Source of the DNA: Sacculina carcini
Taxonomy: Eukaryota > Arthropoda > Thecostraca > Sacculinidae
Assembly: GCA_916048095.2 (NCBI GenBank)
Contig: OU696588.1
Span: forward strand, 1,757,501 to 1,821,500
Direction: 5' to 3'
Length of the DNA: 64,000 bases
A model generated the notes under the pieces. The model did not search any database. It was not told the origin of the DNA and saw only the letters and a program-made list of their open reading frames with translations. The position numbers were made by a program, and so were the translations under genes. Each line of letters begins with the position of its first letter. Within the stretch, counting starts at the first letter, position 1. Of this stretch, positions 55,056-64,000 are shown one piece after another.

Positions 55056-55369
55056 GAGTGGTAGGCGCTGTCGCTCCCATCTCCGGAATCATACGAACGC
55101 CTTCGAATTCTGTCAGGTCCTCAACGATGGATCGACCTCATCGCTGCCAGATTTGCCAAGTGGGCTACTCTTCACCGGCCATTCTGCGCCAGCATATGAA
55201 AATGCACGAGGGCAAGACAGTGTGTCGTCTGTGCGGCGGTGTGTTTAGCATGACCAACAGTTTGCGGCGTCATATGCGAGTTACCCATGCTCTCAGCACC
55301 GCTCAGGTCAACGAGATGTGTGGTCGGTTCGCTCGTGTGAGTCGAGGCTGGAGCAGAGGTGGATTTTGA
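55056..55369 (+). CDS. C2H2 zinc-finger cassette B13 (terminal exon)
   Basis: It enters in phase 1 after TCTGGTTGGCAG. A lead of about 30 residues (VAPISGIIRTPSNS) precedes finger 1, HRCQICQVGYSSPAILRQH. Finger 2 is CRLCGGVFSMTNSLRRH. Helix residues are S,A,I,Q and M,N,S,R. Finger 1 has a Pro at helix position 1. The tail ALSTAQVNEMCGRFARVS resembles B12, pointing to a duplication of the pair. Confidence 0.92.
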
Positions 55370-56277
55370 GAGTGAAGTTTGCGGGCCGAGCTATCAACCT
55401 TCTCCCGAAAATTTGTGGTTGATAGTAAATCGCCTCCGAGGGTGAATTTTTGAACGCTGTGGTCTTGCACCTGGCTGTGGCGCGTTTCATTCTGAAGTGT
55501 ACTTATTGTACGTGGTTGATGTGCCCAAAAGTGCTCTCTGTGTCATGCGTTATTAAGGTGCGATTTTTCTGTCGTATGTTTTTTCAATATACTCATAAAC
55601 CGATTTTCGTTTGTTGAGTGTTTATAACATTGACAATGTATGTTTCTTAAATGAAAACTTCAACTTCGTTTTAGGTATGAAATGGATTGAGCTTCGTCGT
55701 TAACAAGGGAATTTATCATTGAATCAATTTTTTTGACGTAAACAGTTTTGACTTGTAGTTTAAATGGTCATTTTCAGAATTCGCTGCCTGAGTATGGGCT
55801 GTGGGCTGGACGAGGGTACCCTTACGTACGAATTGTGTGGATTTATTTCTGGAAAAACTTCCTGATTTCCTACTCTCCGCTAAATGAGTCTATGGTGCAT
55901 TGTTCTTTTCAGTCTGGGACACATCTTTATTATCTTGTTCTTTAAGGTTTTCGGATCTCTTGAAACGCCTTGGTTGAGCCATTGTTAGTAAGTTTTATCA
56001 ATTATTTGTCATGGCGCACGATTTGATTTAGACACACAGCCTTCTGGTATTGAAAAGCATCGGCAATTGGTAACTGCTTGCTTTTTCGACGCCGAACCGG
56101 TCATTCGAGGTTGGATATTGAGAAGCTCCATTGCACTATGTCTGCACGAGCACGCGCTGGTATTTCTGCTTTTTTCTCGCCTTCCGGTTAACCTTCTTAG
56201 TCTTCAACGACCCTCCAATTGAGAATTGACGTCATCAAAGCTCTTTGTATGTGTGTGTGTGTGTGTGTGTGTTGCAG
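55370..56277 (+). other. spacer between cassettes B13 and B14
   Basis: No repeat or exon recognised. Confidence 0.6.
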
Positions 56278-56552
56278 TCACTAAGACGCCCTGTCCAGTG
56301 TGCAACAAGTCTTTTGTGAACCTGGGCGAGCACATGGATTTGCATACCGGACGCACTCAATGTCCTCTCTGTGGCGTTGTCTACAGTACGCTCAACAACC
56401 TGCGCAAGCATCTTCGTATGCTGCACCGGCTCTCCACTGATCAAGTGTATTCTCTTGTGCCCAACAAATTCAAACCCAACCCGGTCTCGACTAGCTCCTC
56501 TAGCGAATCCGTTACCGCTGCCTACGAACACCGGAGGTCGAAGCATGTCTGA
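56278..56552 (+). CDS. C2H2 zinc-finger cassette B14 with a shortened first finger
   Basis: It enters in phase 1 after (TG)n-TTGCAG. Finger 1 reads TPCPVCNKSFVNLGEHMDLH, with only nine residues between the second Cys and first His instead of twelve, so a normal recognition helix is lacking. Finger 2 is intact (CPLCGVVYSTLNNLRKH; helix T,N,N,K). The tail RLSTDQVYSLVPNKFKPN is followed by a Ser-rich stretch and RRSKHV. The deletion is in frame. Confidence 0.9.
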
Positions 56553-57331
56553 ATTCTGAACTCTGGTCAGCTAACTGTCGTTGGCACGTGATTTCACTAA
56601 CATCTTTCACAAGATTGTGTGAAGTGCTGAACTTTGTGAGAGCTGAGTGAATACAAAAACGCAGAGTGTGAGTATGGAACGTAGGGCAGTTGCTTCCTTA
56701 TTCCGAACTGAATATTCATGAAAAGGGCTGCTACATTTGATCATGTATTGAGTGTGATCGTGTGAATCCTAAGAATATTCACGTGATTTATCGTGCGATG
56801 CTTATTTGGTGATAAATACTCAACATGACGTCATGTCGCTAAGTTTTCCAAAGCTCTTCGTTGGTTTTCTGTGGATGCTTGTTCGTTGATGGATGTTATG
56901 CTGCCTTATCTAGCTGAATATCTAGAGAACACGGTTTTTTGCGCAGTGTGAATATCTTTTCAGCCTATTCTTCTTGTCTGAGGTGTTTACGTTGTTTTCA
57001 GTAATGTGTGTGTGTGTGTGTGTATCTTCGTTTATGTGTCCGCGAGTGAATTGTATTGATCTCTGGCAAACTGGATGAAGATGGCAAACTGAATGGACTT
57101 TCAAACTGCATGTAGATCTAATGGTTTTTCAAATTACTCATGTGATTTTATGGAGCTTTCTCAATAAAAACTTAATCTAACGTGGGCCGTTCTTTTTCTT
57201 ATGGATCTACGTACACTTTGGATGACGTCCATCGTCAAAGAAATTGTGCGCGGACCCTTGGGAATTTCACATGCAACCGTATTGTGATTCCATGTGGAGT
57301 GAAACGCTGAAATATCAATGAAACATGATTA

Positions 57332-57339
57332 CTGATTAT
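57332..57339. repeat. 8-bp target-site duplication CTGATTAT (left)
   Basis: Identical to 58562-58569. Confidence 0.9.
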
Positions 57340-58561
57340 TAGGGCTGTCAAAAGTTAATAAAGTTACTTTTTCACCTAATGGTCACTTTTTCGTAAGCTA
57401 CCTAAAACTGCATGAAAAAGTTGTGTATGATAATTATTTAAAAAGTTATTAGGTTACCAAAAGTTACTTTTTCATCGTTAGGTTACTTTTTTGCTTTTAA
57501 GGTTACTTTTTTATCGTCAGGTTACCTTTTGTTATTTTTCTTGTTATTAGGTAAGTTTACCACGAGGTTTGGTGACTTTTTGCAGATAAGAGGCACAAAA
57601 ACGGTATATATGAGGATAAAATAGGAAAAGAGATGGAATATTAGGTCTGAAGATCAAGAAATGTCAACATTTATGCTGTTGGGATTTAGCAATTGATATT
57701 CATCTTAATATCCGTGCTACTCGATATTTATACGTTTTTGGGTACGCAGGATAGCGTAATTCCATTTTAGGAAATGTCCACGAACCGGAGGGTGTCGTGA
57801 GATGTTTGGAGCGTGGTATAGTACGATGTGTGAACTCTCTATACCAGATACTGCACTGTAGCACTTGACAGTACGTATTTACTTTAGCAGGAATTTGCAC
57901 GTGATTTTCAGGGCGTGAGATAGCGCCATTATCCCACGTTTGACATATGGGAGGACGGGGGGCATTCACACATGCAGTGTTTACGCTACTTTAGTACGTG
58001 CTATTTGATAAAAAGTTCCATTGAAAAAATATAAAGAACATTATTGCGACCATTACTAAAAATATTTACATTTGCAATTAGTGTATTTCGCATTTGTATG
58101 AGCTTTCCACTTAAAATTATATTTTGATGGTTATGCTCCTTTTTTCGTTGTTAGCTAAATTATGTTAAGTCACTTTTGGTTGTTTGTTGTAAAAATGGTA
58201 CCAGATCGGAGAGGGTGGAAAAGTAGTACCAACTCGGAAAGATGATAAAAAAGAAGGACTGGTGTATTTTCTTCCTTCAGAACTGCAAACAGAAATTGAC
58301 CTTTTTTCAATGAGGTTATTTTCAGGTTACCTTTTTATTGGTTATTAGGTTACTTTATATGTTCACAAACAAACAACAAACAAGCCGTGTATTTCACAGA
58401 GCGCACTAATCAGCAAAGGCGTGATAAACATGTGATAAAACGATACAAAAGTGATAATAACTTTAAAACTCAGATCATTTTAGGTTACTTTTTTAGGTTA
58501 CTTTTTCTCGAAAATAAAGTTACTTTTTTCCGATTTTTAGGTTACTTTTTTGACAGCCCTA
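57340..58561. mobile_element. 1.2-kb non-autonomous hAT element
   Basis: The ends TAGGGCTGTCAAA and TTTGACAGCCCTA are inverted repeats and the 8-bp CTGATTAT is duplicated perfectly. The inside has no transposase. Near both ends it carries many copies of GGTTACTTTTT, spaced irregularly, which may be transposase-binding sites or internally amplified ends. Confidence 0.9.
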
Positions 58562-58569
58562 CTGATTAT
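58562..58569. repeat. 8-bp target-site duplication CTGATTAT (right)
   Basis: Matches 57332-57339 exactly. Confidence 0.9.
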
Positions 58570-59176
58570 CCCTCTAATCGTTTGATTATCCGTTGATAGG
58601 ACAACAACTCGTTTTCTCCTGTCCGATGCATATGATTGTATCTTATGGTTGATGTCGTGGTATACTCTATTTTTTTTCAAGTTGTCATATTGACGTTGTG
58701 CTGAAGTTATGATTTCTGCAGAAGAAGCAGTTAATACTGTTGTTTTGCAACGACTCCACCTCCACACACACCGGCATTCTCATATAGGCGCATTAACGGT
58801 GTGTTCGATCTGTTCAGGCTATTGACGAGATTCTTGGAGAGGAACGGTCGGCGGTCATCGATGGCCCTCTTTCTGAGTTTTTACGGCTTCTGACTTTTAT
58901 AATTTTTTGTGAGCTTTATTCATTGAGATTCACATCCATTTCGTTCACCATCACGCTTATTTATTTAATCGTTCCATTTTTCATGATCATCATTTTTAGG
59001 TAGTTTAGCTATAAGTGGACTGGGGGTGGTGTATGGTCCCAGAGGCCGGTGCACTCCATGTACACCAATAACAACGACAACACTCCACTGACACCACAAT
59101 CACGAATTTTTCTCGTTATATTTCACATGTTGTTTGAATTTCCGCTCATTCTATGTGCTTGCGCTGTTCTCGCTAG

Positions 59177-59472
59177 GTCGTCGCTTCCAGTGTCCTCACT
59201 GTCTCAAGAACTTTAGCCGCTCGGACAACCTCAAGGCGCACATGCAGAAGCACGAGGGCAAGACTCGCTGTCACATTTGCGGCTGCTCCTACAGCACCGT
59301 CTGGTATCTACGCTACCACATGCGCACACAGCACCGTCTGGGAGGTGTCGACGTGCTGCCTCTGGCCTCGTCCTCCGGCGTTCCGGGCGCCGGAGCTACG
59401 TCGGTCTCGTCGGCGGCGGCGGCGGTGGCCACGTTGTCCATGTTGCTGCAGCAGCGGAGTACATCACAGTGA
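59177..59472 (+). CDS. C2H2 zinc-finger cassette B15 (last cassette)
   Basis: It enters in phase 1 after GTTCTCGCTAG, one of the few acceptors without a TG tract. Finger 1 is FQCPHCLKNFSRSDNLKAH and finger 2 is CHICGCSYSTVWYLRYH. The helix RSDNLKA of finger 1 is the classic set for a triplet ending AG. Finger 2 residues are T,W,Y,Y. The tail is unlike the others: HRLGGVDVLPL then about 45 residues rich in Ser, Ala and Leu (SSAAAAVATLSMLLQQ). AATAAA follows 258 bp after the stop. Confidence 0.92.
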
Positions 59473-59729
59473 CGGTCTCTCTCACCGACTCGTCAACAAT
59501 GCGAACCAAGAGCGTAGATTGTGTCGAGGCTCGGGGGATGACAGCCACCATGCATTAGTGTTTAAGGTTGGCTCAGTTGGCCAATTTCATGGGATCCTAA
59601 ACCTATTTTCGACCTATTCAATTACAACAAACATACCTCAGTGAAAAGTATACTTCATGTAATTGCATACACACACACTTGTCGTGTGTTGTTACTTTTT
59701 GTTATGCTGATTTTCATAACAATATACCC

Positions 59730-59735
59730 AATAAA
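59730..59735 (+). terminator. poly(A) signal AATAAA for cassette B15
   Basis: First AATAAA after the B15 stop, 258 bp downstream. Another lies near 60283. It may mark the end of the whole BTB locus. Confidence 0.45.
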
Positions 59736-61302
59736 CTGAACTCAGCAGAATTATCGGGGGTATAATTGCATATTTATCTCCCAGCTAATTTGTCAGGGGT
59801 ATATATACCTCAAGAACCCCTAGGATCTACTCCCGTGATGCAGAACGATTGGTGTGCCATGGTGCAAGCGATGAGGTAGGGTGTACGGCGGGCTGTCAAT
59901 GTTGGTCAAACGTTCGTAGTCTCTATGCTGCGGCTCTCATCCATTGGCTGGTTTCCCAACCTGTAAGAGGGTCATTTCGGAGCGGTGCGCTGGTTTCAGC
60001 TGCCCCATTCAAGTGCAGCTCTTATGCCCCAAATTGTCTGTACATATTGTATGTTTATGTTATGTAAGCTATATTCAACTTGTACATTCATGTTCGTATG
60101 TATGTGTATGTGAGATGCTCGTCACCTAGATATATACCTATGTATTCCACTCATCATGTCTTGTAAATGCGCTCAGTATCTCATAGTGTTTTCTTTTGTG
60201 TTTCATCCCTATGCCGAACCGTGCTTTGTGTTTTAAACTTTGTCCATTGGCGCTGTGCATCAGTTGAAAATACTCTTCCAGTAATAAAGGTGGCTGTATT
60301 TATGTTTGAATGTGTAGATGTGTGTTTTGTTGTGAGTCGGTTTTGTTCTTTGATGATCTGGTTTTAGAATTGCACTATTCCAAACAAAATACGTGCGCTT
60401 TTTTGAGTTTGTATCGTGTATATAGTATTATTTTGCTTCTCAAGAAAGCTGATATTACTCTATCAATTTCAGGGTTTTATTTGGAACGGAATGTGTCTAT
60501 AGTGTGTATACACATTATATTTGCGTTTAGAAACTATAGAATATCGACAAGCACAAACATCGAGGTGTTTCAAGCTTCTTATTTTTTGCTATTTACACTG
60601 GCAACACATTTTCATGTCAGAAAACCGTGATTCTTTTCAACAAATACTGAATGTTATGAGTGTACTAACTTGTAGTGGTTCTTGTATGTGCAGTAATAGC
60701 AATTTTCAGCGATGTGCGATGTGCATAGAAGCGCTTATGTAACGTAGGCAATTTGTATTTTTGATTACAATACATTAACGTGTTTACTTCATGTGTGTGT
60801 GTGGATGTTTTGCATACTGTGACGGCGGCTTTTTTCGCAACTCCATCCAAGGGATGTTTGTTCAGATTCACTAAGATACACTCATAATTTGAGATGTATA
60901 GTGATTTAGGACAAATGGCGATTTGGTCATTTTGGGGGTAAAAATGATTTTGGTCTCAGGAGAGTTGAAATCACTATGGACAAGAAATGAGTGGATAAAC
61001 TATTAGAACATTCGTTTGCGGTCATTTCAGTGCATGAATCGTCTTTCTACGTTAAAAAATGAATGTGTGACACAATTTCTGCCAAAACCTTTCAAAACAT
61101 TTGCAATGTTTCAGAAAATTTGTCATAATTCACCACATGGACAGATTTTGGGGGCAATTCGCGATCGCTTGAAGAAATTGGGGCAATTGGCTATAGCTAT
61201 CTCTTCCATAGCATCTATATGCAAGTATTAAAGACACCGCATCATTCTGAATGTGGGGCATATTACGATCGGTGTGGGGGCAATTGACGATCGGGGTAGA
61301 TA

Positions 61303-61432
61303 TCTCTCAAGATTATCTCTCTCAAGATTCTCTCTCTCTAGATTCTCTCTCAAGATTCTCTCTCTCAAGATTCTCTCTCTCTAGATTCTCTCTCTCAAGA
61401 TTCTCTCTCTCAAGATTCTCTCTCTAGAAGAT
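61303..61432. repeat. CTCTCTCTCAAGATT short tandem repeat
   Basis: About eight units of CTCTCTCAAGATT or CTCTCTCTAGATT. Confidence 0.9.
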
Positions 61433-63008
61433 TTGCTGAGAGATGATCTTGAAGAGATGCTATAACGAAATATAACGGAAGAAAAACATTTTATTTTTCG
61501 TAGAGTGTATTATGTATAAATAGCATTGTAATGTTAACTATTTTATCTTTGTTTTTCGTGGGAATATATTTGGTTGATAATTTCTGTCTTTATATATCAT
61601 CTAGTATGCTAAATTACCTTCAAATAAACGAAGTACGGATCGATCGTTAATTACCCCACGAAAATCGTGACTTACCCCACTGGGGTAAATGACGATCGCA
61701 CCGCTAAATTCGATCTGTATTTGAAAAAACAAGATATTCAAAAGATTTTAATACGGGGATAGAAGCACAATGTATCAACACACCGTGTGATACTTGGTAT
61801 GTTTTTCTATCGTCATTAGTATACGCGCTGGTTAGATATTAATGAAAACAATCGTCATTTGCCCCGAATGACTATACCCGACTTCGGATAGGTTTGTTGT
61901 TGACTTAGGACAGCTGTTGAGTGGGCCCTTTTTTGCAGCGTTCGAAAATTTTGCTCAAATCTCAAACATCGCGACCCAAGCCTGTATGTATATGTATTTA
62001 TGTGTGTTTTGTCTCATTGACTCTGGTCGCAAATAATTGACAAGTAAACGAGAACTACAAGATGTTGAAACAGAACTGATCCAGGGACGCTGCTAGCCAA
62101 GACCCATAGTCCAGTGTTTCCAATGCTGAGATATAGAACTTCAAATGGGAAAACTAGTCTTTTTTTTCGTTGAAATCGCCAAACAGATTTGGAGTTTTTA
62201 TTTAATCATGATCTACTTGGAGTTTTAAGACTAGACATCACTGATTTTAAATATTACAGTATATAATAATATATTTTAGTGGCAAATTAATTTTGTTCTA
62301 CCAATTATTGGCGGTTTTTAAACTCTGCTCAGTAAGCTCACTATGGGCTTACTCTGCTCAGTAAGCTCGCGCACCCTCAAAATACATGAAAATATGGGTA
62401 TCGACGGGTTGATATCGATACGTATACAGAAACACCGATTCAAACAACTGCTTGTATGCGTGTGTGTGTGTGTGAGTGTATGTGGAACACCTGTTGCACC
62501 GACTATACCTGCACACACCTGTGCTTTGTGGCTAGGTCCACTCGGATAAGCCGGCTGTTGCCGAAGTGGTCGTGTTTTTCTAGGGCGAGTCTTGCTGTGT
62601 CCGCGACTACCACGCCCCTCTTTTGTAGCTGTGTAGACTTCGATTCATCAGCGAGTGGTTTTCCCCAAAGATCAGCGGTGTTTTCAGAGAGATTAAGCAA
62701 AGTCGGCGGCGTTCATTTTCCGTAAGGTGTGAATATGTGTTGTCATAAGACATCTGATCATTTCTCTACGCTAGTCTGTAGCTGATATATTTTAACTGGT
62801 ACCATTATTATTTACGGTTTAGTCGCTTAGTGAAGAAGACAGGGTGCTTCTGGACGTTCTCTCCACCCACCTTTCCTATTTGTCTTTCCCTCTGTCGCTG
62901 CGGGCGGGCATTTCCTAGCCGAGAGGACTCCACATCCCTCTCGGCGGTGTCTTCGTCGGAGTCAGTGATTGCTGGACTGTGGTGCAACCAGGTGTTCCCT
63001 CGCTCATC

Positions 63009-63072
63009 ATGGGCTGCTGCACCTCCAAGGCCAAGTTGAACCCGGCTCTCTCCAAATCAGAGTACCGATTAA
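63009..63072 (+). CDS. first coding exon of a probable N-myristoylated protein (partial gene)
   Basis: ATG at 63009 opens MGCCTSKAKLNPALSKSEYR and the exon ends at TTAA|GTAAGT, a perfect donor, in phase 1. Gly2 followed by Cys3-Cys4 and a basic/Ser residue set is the pattern of myristoylation plus palmitoylation, so the protein probably sits on the inner face of membranes. A leader with pyrimidine-rich, CpG-containing sequence (62820-63008) looks like a promoter or 5' UTR. The next exon is not found in the last 930 bp. I do not recognise the gene. Confidence 0.65.
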
Positions 63073-64000
63073 GTAAGTAGCCATTCACTTAACTTCCTAG
63101 CGGTCAGTTCTGTTATTCTCTGTCGCAAGTTGAAATTATCAATGATTTCTTATGTGCCAGTTTGCACTGCCTCAGTCACTAGTTTAGTAATGATATTTCT
63201 AATCGCTTGTGCAAGGGTTGCAATGTGTTGATCGGCTGCACGTTTTTGATCTGGCATGAAGTCGTATGATGTTCAGTGTCAGCTCGTAGTCCAGTGTCGT
63301 ATATTCCTCATTATGCTGAAACTGAATGCAGCGATTCAAGTATTTGCACGGTGTCGGTGTTGTAACCTTTCAAGTCTGTTCTTCTCATACCTGTACACCT
63401 GGTACCTGATTTTCCAAGGGTTACAGGCGGAACTGTAGTAAACGCCCCCCGAACTCCCCAGCCGAGGGGCTCGTGTGTTGAAGGGCCCTGTTTCATGATA
63501 TTAAAATTTATCATAAAGTAGCACATAAGAGTTCCACTAGTCGCCAGAAGACTGAGGACATGGAGACAGAGGGACTGCTCGTAACTGCGTTTTTCCAAAG
63601 GCGGACATCTATTATAACGCTGCTTTAGTTATGATGGGGATACAGTATTGTCTTTCGGTAGGGGGAATAAGACCTCGCTACGGCTATGGGTACAGGCATA
63701 GAACTTGGGCATGTCCTGGCGTATGCGCATGTGTGTGTGTGTGTGTGTGTAAGTATGGGTATATGTGTCACATGTATGGGATGTTCCTAGTCAACCGCTA
63801 AGTGGAACACGATCGATTCCTGTTGAAGTGAGTTTGTATGTGTGTGTGTGTGTTTGTGTTTGTGTGTGTATGTAACTGCTATTTTGACAACCGAAGTTTG
63901 ATTTCAAGGTTGAAACGTGTCTCTCTCGACATTCATCATTGCCAAAATTCCGATCGTAAATGTTAGTTTCGTTCAGTTTATCCATATGGTATTATTTCGC
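63073..64000 (+). other. probable first intron of the 63.0-kb gene
   Basis: TG repeats at 63730-63750 and 63838-63870. No second exon that I can support. Confidence 0.5.

Larger units (their letters stand above)
56553..59176 (+). other. spacer between cassettes B14 and B15
   Basis: The main content is the non-autonomous transposon at 57340-58561. The remainder is AT-rich with no exon supported. An AATAAA lies at 57163. Confidence 0.6.
5606..59472 (+). other. modular BTB locus: two common regions and 21 alternative 3' cassettes
   Basis: This is the overall transcription locus. Common region A (exons at 5606, 6013, 7096, 8588) and common region B (26458, 26886, 27741, 29497) each encode BTB, linker and a short Met-Met peptide, and end in phase 1. 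The downstream cassettes (5 after A, 16 after B) are all phase 1, each closing with a stop. The layout is that of Drosophila lola and mod(mdg4), where one BTB is spliced to many alternative DNA-binding ends. Whether A and B are one gene with two promoters or two genes is unknown. Confidence 0.85.
59473..63008. other. intergenic region after the BTB locus
   Basis: Holds a TATATACC/CCCC remnant at 59745-59825 related to 6479-6840, AT-rich sequence, the CTCTCTCAAGATT repeat and a region with repeated ACGATCG motifs. The minus-strand open stretch at 62530-62690 looks partly coding (ENTADLWGKPLADESKS) but has no convincing acceptor, so I do not call it. Confidence 0.45.

Noticed and set aside
62503-62700. 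Minus-strand open stretch with coding-like composition
   Set aside because: No ATG and no acceptable acceptor at its start; kept only as a note in the spacer entry.

Overview
The window is eukaryotic and almost certainly arthropod DNA. It has spliced genes with short exons and GT/AG boundaries, long introns full of (TG)n/(CA)n microsatellites, tRNA-derived SINEs and hAT-type DNA transposons. The BTB domains are of the LOLA/TTK/mod(mdg4) class (FCLKW...LSACSPYF...FMYKGSVNVSQ...LQIRGL), which is typical of arthropods. I cannot name the species; a non-insect arthropod is a guess.

The main feature is one modular BTB/zinc-finger locus on the + strand, about 5.6 to 59.5 kb. It has two copies of a four-exon common region (BTB first half, BTB second half, long low-complexity linker, mini-exon), module A at 5.6-8.7 kb and module B at 26.5-29.6 kb. 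Module A is followed by 5 alternative terminal cassettes (10.5-15.4 kb). Module B is followed by one FLYWCH-type cassette (34.3 kb) and 15 C2H2 cassettes (37.4-59.5 kb). Each common region ends in phase 1. Each of the 21 cassettes has its own 3' splice site, is entered in phase 1 and ends in its own stop codon, so any cassette can follow either common region in frame. By analogy with Drosophila lola and mod(mdg4) the products would be sequence-specific transcription factors or chromatin proteins sharing a BTB oligomerisation domain and differing in DNA binding. Two common regions plus C2H2 pairs plus a FLYWCH exon in one locus is unusual.

Around and inside this locus: (i) the 3' part of an unrecognised + strand gene at 0.6-3.8 kb; (ii) a decayed hAT transposon with perfect 8-bp target-site duplication at 15,987-18,667; (iii) a series of closely spaced candidate minus-strand mini-exons at 19-24 kb between the modules; (iv) a second minus-strand gene (exons 35.7 to 32.9 kb) whose intron contains the FLYWCH cassette on the other strand; (v) a 23-bp minisatellite at 29.9-30.7 kb; (vi) a 2-kb tandem duplication (40.0-44.1 kb) that copied one zinc-finger cassette; (vii) several short hAT-like elements and SINEs; (viii) a first coding exon of a probably myristoylated protein at 63.0 kb.

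All exon limits are read by eye from splice consensus, reading frame and homology between copies; no transcript evidence was available.
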